Shown here in pieces: positions 57,440-64,000 of a stretch of DNA of 64,000 bases. Under the pieces are notes generated by a model that searched no databases, was not told where the DNA came from, and saw only the letters and a list, made by a program, of their open reading frames with translations. Source of the stretch: Zopfochytrium polystomum (Eukaryota; Chytridiomycota; Chytridiomycetes; Chytridiales; Chytridiaceae); the NCBI GenBank assembly GCA_025765615.1, contig JAIVFJ010000005.1:124001-188000 (forward strand), written 5' to 3'. How positions within the stretch are numbered: position 1 is the first letter of the stretch; each line of letters opens with the position of its first letter. Position numbers and translations under genes: made by a program.

Positions 57440-58804
57440 TTAAAGATTACCTCCGCTTGTTTCTAATGGCCTTGGGTCCTGGTTATGCAATCCATCTCCA
57501 TTTTCGAAGCCAAATGATGCACCTGGTCCCTCAATGCCTCCCGATTCGTTCGACGGTGCTCCCACGTTACGATTTTTCAGCCCATTCTTATCGTTTGGGT
57601 TGACCATCAGTGAAGTTTTCAACACACTCTGCCGAGTGGGTTTCCCACTTGATATTCTGCACTGCATATTACGATTATCGAGGGGTTTCTTGCTTTTAAG
57701 AATTTGGCGTTCCCAAGTGTGTCCAAATTGGAGATTTAGTTCATCCGTCAAAACTTGGGCATCCGCACGTCGGCCCTCTTTCGCAACAGTTGAGTTCACT
57801 ACGTCGCCCATCGTAACGTCAACTTTTATAATTCGATTTTCGCCGCTTTCACCCCGTAAGCCTGCACTGGTAGTCCTTCGAAGCAAAGTCCTCATGGCGA
57901 CTTTAGTCGCAATGCGCCCCCCTCTATTGTTACTTTCTGCCGTTTCCGGCAGAATAATTCCGCCGAGCTGATCTTGCTTTTGATGCGGCACGCTCAATTT
58001 CTCTCCTTCGCAGCTTTGCCCGATTATGGGTGGTTTTCTCAGGTAATAAGGAGGTAACCTTGGCATAATGTCTTTGCCCGCACCCTGCCGTGCTGTCCTG
58101 CAAGGGCTTTCCACCGCGACGGCCATGTCGTCTGCTCTTTTCGACTTGGGGCCTCTCACAGAATCACCACTGCGTCCAGCTCCGTCCAATTTAGCGGGCT
58201 TACTTTCGCCCCTAATGGCGGCTACCTCGATTCGACGCGGCAGGCTAAGGTTTGCAATTCGCCCAGCGCGCAAACGGACCGTCGACGCGTCTGGAACGTA
58301 ATCCTCGGAAGAAGGAACTGGTCCGTCCAGCGTCCAAGGGCCTTTTGGAAACCTGGACTCCGGGTAGTGGTAGAACATGGCGAAGAATTTCGACATGAAG
58401 TCCTTTGCAATTTTAGGAATTGGTGGGGATACGGGATCAAGGACGCGTAAAATAGTGGTGGAAGTTGTTAGAAGAGGTACGTGCACGGTGATAATTCGAC
58501 GCGTTTCTGTGCTTTTCCGAGGGGCTCAGTTGAATCAAACCTGATGCTGCACTCTTGTTGAGGCGTGCTCTCGAACTTCCTCAGTCAATTGAACCAGTTG
58601 GTCAAAGTTGACGGTGTCGGTTGTGTGAGTCCTGTGGATCTAACTTTTTCAGTACGCCGCCTAATTTTAAAGCAAATTGCTACTCACGCTCGAGGCCATA
58701 GCCGACTCGTATTGACGGGATTGAGTGGACCGGAGGAGGTTCTGCAGGAAGGTAATGAGTAAGAACACACAGCCCGCCCATCCGACCGAAACTGACGGTG
58801 CCAT
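57440..58804 (-). CDS. unknown protein with N-terminal membrane segment
   Basis: Exon 1 (58688-58804) reads MAPSVSVGWAGCVFLLITFLQ, a likely signal-anchor. Exon 2 (58541-58639) is helical (FDQLVQLTEEVREHAS). The large last exon begins near 58506 and runs to the stop at 57440. It includes FMSKFFAMFYHYPESRFPKG and a long basic, polar part (LRRTTSAGLRGE, KSKKPLDNRN). The join between exons 2 and 3 is unresolved: the 34-nt gap 58507-58540 has GT-AG ends, but the phases do not match. I recognise no family. It ends 109 bp before the CNB-fold gene on the same strand and is divergent from RPN2 with 221 bp between start codons. Confidence 0.5.
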
Positions 58805-59025
58805 TTTCTGCTGTTTCGATCCTTGGTTCAGAAGAAAGTTGGGTTCAAGAAAGTGGCAAACGCGTGGCCTCTCCTCCAAAGAAAAAGATTTGAAAGGGTG
58901 GATCAATCGCTGGCTTTGCGGAACCCCTCAGCAGCTCAGACGTTACCCAATTTACGCGCAGCACCACGAGAGCAGGAGCAGCTCGACGCCCTTGTACTTA
59001 GTCTCTTTCTACCGTACTCGAAAGG

Positions 59026-62000
59026 ATGGTGCAACTGACCTCGGCAGGTGAGACTATCGGAATCGACCTCAATTGGACGCGCGTCGTGCTAATATGGCCG
59101 GCTCTCTTCTCCAACAAAAACCAGCCGGCGTCATTTCGCTGCTTGACGAAACGGAGCCCGAACTCAAGATCTATGCTCTGGAACAGCTCGATTCGTTGGT
59201 TGCGCACTTTTGGGCAGAGATCGCGGATTCCGTCTCCAAAATGTGAGCCTTACAACTCATGCGCGATCGGTGGCCCTTATACTGACAGTTTTCATCCGCA
59301 CTATAATCTTCAAGAGAGATTTTATACGAGGATGAAGCATTCAAGCAACGCGAACTGGCTGCCCTCGTTGCATCAAAGGTCTTGTTTTTGCGATGTAACT
59401 ACGTATTTCGCGTCCAATGACGCTTTCGTAACAGGTGTACTACCATCTCGGCGAGTTCGATGAATCTCTGACGTTCGCCCTTGGCGCCGGGACCCATTTT
59501 GACATAAACTCTAAGTCAGAGTATGTGGAAACAATCATTGGTGAGACAGCTCGACAGCTCGTCGTCGCACTGGATTTGCACTTACACAGATGGCGCAGCG
59601 AAATGCATTGACAAGTACATTGCTCTTCGTAACGACTCGCTTCAGTCATCGCAGATTGACAAGAGGATGGAAGATGTTGTTGCAAGAATGCTGGACCGTT
59701 GCTACCGAGATGGCGAGTACAGGCAGGCCATCGGGATTGGCCTTGAGGCCCTTCGTCTGGATGTTATTGAGAAAGCAGTTGTTCAAGGGAACAAGCGGGA
59801 GCTACTAGGATATGTTCTTGAGTGCAGCTTGACCATTGTCCAAGAGCTCGAGTTCCGAAACAAGGTTTGCATTGATGCATCAGCCGCGTTGAGTCTCACC
59901 TTTGAAACAGGTTCTTCATCTTTTGGTGGACCTGTACGGCAGTCTGGAGGAACCCGACTACATTTCAGCGAGCCAGTGCTTCCTGTACCTGAATGACCCT
60001 GTCCACAGTGCGGAGCTGCTTTTGAAGCTCTTGAAGCAAGACGAATATCACGTTCTCCTGGCTTACCAAATTGCTTTCGACTTGGAGGCCAATGCAACCC
60101 AAGAGTTTATACAAAATGTTATCAATGCATTGCCGGCAAACCCGTCGGCGGCGTCGGCAGTGCCTCCACCGCCCGTACCACCGGCGCCTGCGACGGAGGG
60201 AACGTCCGTTCCCAATTCAACAGACGCGATGGAGACTGATGAATCAACCTCACTCGTCCAACCAGAGTCCACCATAACTCCCGCAGCAGCAGCTCCAGCC
60301 CTCTCCGCCCACGACGAATGCTTGAGCAAAATTCATAGAATCTTGTCAGGAGATATCACAGTCAAGCTCCATTTGGACTTCCTGTTCCGCAACAACCACA
60401 CAGACCTGCTAATCCTGAAAAAGACGAAAGATATCCTCGAGACCCGCAGCAGCGTATTCCACCAATCAATCACGGTGGCGAACGCTTTCATGAACGCTGG
60501 AACGACAAGTGATGAGTTTTTGCGACAAAACTTGCAGTGGTTGGCGAAGGCGTATAATTGGACGAAGTTTATTGCAACTGCAGGCTTGGGTGTCATTCAC
60601 AAGGTTCAGATCAGGCATTTCACTTCTCCATGTAAGAGCTAACGTTTAAAGGTTTAGGGCCAAATCACGCTTAGCCGAGCACTTTTGAGCCCCTATCTGC
60701 CAAAAGAAGGCGTGCATGGATCCCCGTACTCTGAGGGAGGCTCGCTCTTCGCCCTCGGACTGATTCACGCCAACCACGGCGACGACGACGTCGTTGGGTT
60801 CATCTCCAACGCCCTGACTGGGACCCAAAATGAGACCATTCAGCACGGCGCGTGTCTTGGTTTGGGTGTTGCTGGAATGGCCTCTGGGAAAGAAGGTTTG
60901 TTTGTAGGCAACCTGGCATGCCGCAATTGAACTCACACCTCTTGCAGACACCTACACCGCCCTCAAAAATGTTCTCTTCAGCGACAGTGCAGTTGCTGGT
61001 GAAGCTGCCGGGCTTGCAATGGGTCTTGTTCAACTGGGGACCGGAAATGCGGAGGCATTGAACGATATGTTGCAATACGCTCATGAAACTCAGCACGAGA
61101 AGATTATTCGTGGACTTGCTATTGGAATTTCGCTCATCATGTACGGTCAAGAAGAGAAAGCAGATTTACTCATCGAGTCTTTGAGCACCGACAAAGTAGG
61201 GTTACCGGTGGTTTGCTAAACTTCTGACCGCAGAACAGGATCCAATTTTGCGCTACTCTTGCATGTACACCGTGGCGATGGCTTACAGTGGCACCGGAAA
61301 TAACAAGGCTATCAAGCGTCTACTTCATGTTGCTGTTTCGGATGTTAACGACGATGTTCGCCGTGCCGCGGTTACTGCTCTTGGATTTGTCCTCTTCCGC
61401 TCGCCGAACCAAGTCCCTCGCATCGTCCAATTGCTCTCAGAATCCTACAACCCGCACGTTCGCCAAGGCGCTACCCTTGCACTTGGCATTGCATGCGCTG
61501 GAACTGCTCTCCCAGAGGCTCTGGAACTTTTGGAACCGATGACAAAGGATGCAGTTGACTTCGTACGTCAAGGCGCCTTGATGGCCATGGCCATGATTCT
61601 TGTTCAACACAATGAAGCAACGAGTCCAGCTGTTGAAACCACTCGAAAGAAATTCGAGTCTATAATCGCTGACAAGCGTGAGGAAACCATGGCACTCTTT
61701 GGGTCCGTTCTCGGTCAAGGCATCATTGATGCAGGTGGTCGCAACGTTACCATTTCCCTTCGAGGTGCGGCGGGCATTCCGAACATGCGCGCTGTTGTTG
61801 GAATGGCTGTTTTCAGTCAATTCTGGTACTGGTACCCGTACACATTGTTTTTAAGTTTGGCGTTCACTCCGACTGGCATGATTGGGTTGAACAAGGACTT
61901 GGAGGTAAGTCGAGAGGATGGCGGGACCAAACTAACACCCAATGTCCAAGACCCCGAAGTTTGATTTCATTTCGCAAGCGAAACCGTCTCTCTTTGCGTA

Positions 62001-62653
62001 CCCTCCTCAAACCAAGCCACTCGAGACAAAAGAAATCGAGAAAGTTGCAACTGCCGTGTTGTCGACAACCGCCAAAGCGGCTGCCCGCGCCAGAAAAGCT
62101 GCGAAAGACGGCGAGGCGATGGAAACAGATAAAGAACCGCCCAGCGCCACTGAAGCAGCACCGCCAGCAGGAACAGAGTTGACTGCGGTCACAGAAGAGA
62201 AGAAGGTTTGAAAATGACCTCCCCGATCCGACTAATGTATGATATCTCATTAAGGATGACAACGCCGAGAAGAAGAAAAAGAAGGAGCCAAACTTCGAGG
62301 TTCTGGAGAACCTCTCGCGTGTTGTGCCAGCCCAACTGAAGTATATCAAATTCCGTGATAACTCGCGGTATGTTCCTGTGAAGAAGGCCTTCACGGGTGG
62401 AATCGTAATGCTGAACGACAAGCGACCTTCGGAGCCAGTGGAACTGGTTGCCTCCCACAGCGGTGAGTCGAGTGGTTGGCACGCTGTACTTTTCGGCAAG
62501 CTGCGTATCCCTGCTGACTACAATTTTCTCTGTGGCTTCCCAGCACGCGCGTCCTCAACAGCGAACGCTGTCACCACCGGGGCTGCCGTCAGCACTCCCA
62601 CTGCAACTGCAGGGACTGCGGCAGGCGAATCAGCTGCCATGGACACAGCTTGA
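59026..62653 (+). CDS. RPN2: RPN2/PSMD1, largest non-ATPase subunit of the 26S proteasome base
   Basis: Twelve exons (59026-59047, 59125-59242, 59315-59378, 59435-59540, 59590-59864, 59911-60603, 60658-60895, 60948-61195, 61239-61904, 61951-62205, 62255-62462, 62544-62653) give exactly 1000 residues with consistent phases. The start [16 protein letters not shown] matches the family; the first exon is only 22 nt. Landmarks: [36 protein letters not shown], then the PC-repeat toroid ([70 protein letters not shown]). The C-terminus carries the charged, Ala-rich linker and [18 protein letters not shown]2 scaffolds the lid and docks RPN13. An Ala/Pro-rich insert (60130-60310) interrupts the N-terminal rod. 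The last intron (62463-62543) is in frame and stop-free. Confidence 0.95.
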
Positions 62654-63390
62654 TCAACTGCACCGCAAACAGATATAATAAAATAAAAATAAAAAAAAAA
62701 CAAACAGTCCGAGGGAAAACTGAAGGTGTGCGCGAGTGTTGGGTTTGGTTTGTGTGGCCGTCAATGCGTTGAACCTGTGCTAACAGAGAGACCAGGCAGA
62801 TCAAAAATGTATGTATTCTCCCGTCTTTAGAGAGTGAAGGTGCAATGCTGCGGCGAGGCACTCAGTATGAGCAATGCTTGCTCACCCAGTGGCAGTCACC
62901 CAGGTTAAGGTCCATCTCGTACCTCTTTCCACAAACTAGGCAGATCCGCCAAACCGTTGCATTGCTTGCCGTTGACGCGTTGCACACAAGTGTCAAGCAG
63001 GATAGAACATAGCAGTGTTTGAGTGGAGGACCAATTCTCCCTCCGTCTCACACACACGAGTTGGTATATAGAAACGAGAGTGTCAGGGAAGAAACGAAAA
63101 TCACTGACACCAGCGGCTGAGGTGTGTGCACGTTCCACAGTTTGCTTCAAAGTCCATGAGTTCCTCAATGAAGGAAGTCATCTCGGTGGTTTCGTAGATT
63201 GGCAGAAGCTCGTCTGAGGTTTTTTCGGTGGTGCGAAAAATTTACGGTTCTTTGCCGTTGAGACCGTCGGGTGCCCAAAGCAACTCTGCCGCTCCCACCA
63301 TATTTCTTAAGCCACTTTTAGCTCTCTCAAGTCGACTTTGCCTTGCCTTTCCCTTGAGCTGGTTGGGTGGCGTTGGGTGTTGCAGTCGTG

Positions 63391-63417
63391 TTTTTTTTTT
63401 TTTTTTTTTTTTTTTTT
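63391..63417. repeat. poly-T run
   Basis: An uninterrupted T tract of about 27 bp followed by CTTTTTCC. Confidence 0.9.
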
Positions 63418-63441
63418 CTTTTTCCTGGGGCATTTCGTTAG

Positions 63442-63483
63442 GAGTATGCTCAACCCATTTCCGAGTATGCTCAACCCTTTCCC
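63442..63483. repeat. 21-bp direct tandem duplication
   Basis: GAGTATGCTCAACCC occurs at 63442 and again at 63463, with near-identical six-base spacers following each. Confidence 0.9.
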
Positions 63484-64000
63484 ATGTAATGTATCTTCCA
63501 CTGCACATTCTGCCCTGGCTGATAGGCTTGTCGCCTGTTTTGGCCAAGCCCAAGAGCCTCCCACAATGGAGATTCGGAACATCAATCTGCCACAGCCGTT
63601 TGCCGTAACCCCTGTCCTCACCAACGGCGTTGGGCACAACTCGGCCCTTGCTATTGGTACCGTGTCCTTCAAATTGCGTTTTCCTGCCCGTTCGTTTTTT
63701 CCACCTTGGACAGGCCCAAACGCTAAATTAAAAAAATATAAAAAAAAACTGGGACTATATACCGAGTGAGATCTTCCTTTTTTTTTTTTTGTTTAGTAAT
63801 AATAGCAAATGAAAGCGGGGCGCGGGGGGAAAGCAACTTCGAGTAAAAAGAGCTCGCTATCCACCACCGCCAAAGCAAATCGTTAACCAAAACGAAAGAC
63901 TATGTAGGATCCCTAAGACGTAACATGTGAACACCTACTACGCGCTCCCTCCTCCCAAACAAAAATAAACGAAACGACTATGCGTTCTCCTTCCAGACAG

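Larger units (their letters stand above)
62654..64000. other. 1.3-kb end region: RPN2 3' flank, homopolymers, no firmly supported gene
   Basis: An A-rich stretch follows the RPN2 stop (62680-62705). A 27-bp poly-T (63391-63417), a 21-bp tandem pair and further A and T runs (63728-63790) fill the rest. A weak candidate small Cys-rich gene on the minus strand (62862-63181) is discussed as a finding. Other frames are short and unsupported. Confidence 0.5.

Noticed and set aside
63228..63769. Overlapping + strand frames through the poly-T tract
   Set aside because: They depend on a Phe run from poly-T and short flanks; no domain or splice pattern supports them.

Overview
This window is nuclear DNA from a fungus, most likely an early-diverging zoosporic (chytrid-like) lineage. 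The fungal call rests on a complete chitin synthase (38194-41528). The early-diverging placement is inference: the window also holds genes usually discussed in animals or protists (a LARGE-type GT49 glycosyltransferase, a WNK kinase with its PF2-like domain, an ADIP/SSX2IP-like coiled-coil protein, a double cyclic-nucleotide-binding-fold protein, a TAF1A-like Pol I factor). Genes are dense and intron-rich. Introns are mostly 40-100 nt with GT-AG ends and CTAAC/CTAAT-like branch points. Exon joins below were read by hand; where exons are listed and called consistent, the phases agree and the total length is a multiple of three.

Layout, left part (1-31.5 kb): gamma-butyrobetaine dioxygenase-like enzyme (+); TAF1A-like factor (+); SPFH/band-7 protein (+); USP16/45-type deubiquitinase (-); alpha-arrestin (-); small unknown (-); SURF4/Erv29 cargo receptor (-) with a 9-nt microexon; ADIP-like protein (+); disordered unknown (+); MARK/Kin1-like kinase with KA1 domain (+); microsatellite tract; LRR single-pass membrane protein (+); SVP26/TEX261 (-); CCT7 (-).

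Right part (31.5-64 kb): Pex24/Pex30-type DysF peroxin (-); mitochondrial acyl carrier protein (+); degenerate TraB-like protein (+); chitin synthase (+); GT49 enzyme (-); C-CAP/TBCC-like protein (-) divergent from a small tail-anchored protein (+); bL36m (-) divergent from GPATCH11 (+); coiled-coil unknown (-); WNK kinase (-); a low-complexity 1.25-kb spacer; double CNB-fold protein (-); unknown with N-terminal membrane segment (-); RPN2/PSMD1 (+); and a 1.3-kb end region with homopolymer runs.

There is no operon-like system. There is a theme of secretory traffic and the cell surface (SURF4, SVP26, alpha-arrestin, GT49, chitin synthase) and of housekeeping proteostasis (CCT7, RPN2, USP). No tRNA, rRNA, CRISPR or transposon was recognised. 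I found no convincing previously undescribed multi-gene system. The most unusual items are the SURF4 microexon with its duplicated branch-point segment, the TraB-like pseudoenzyme lying 24 bp upstream of chitin synthase, the kinase with a ~290-residue insert, and the GT49 enzyme whose only clear hydrophobic segment is at its C-terminus.
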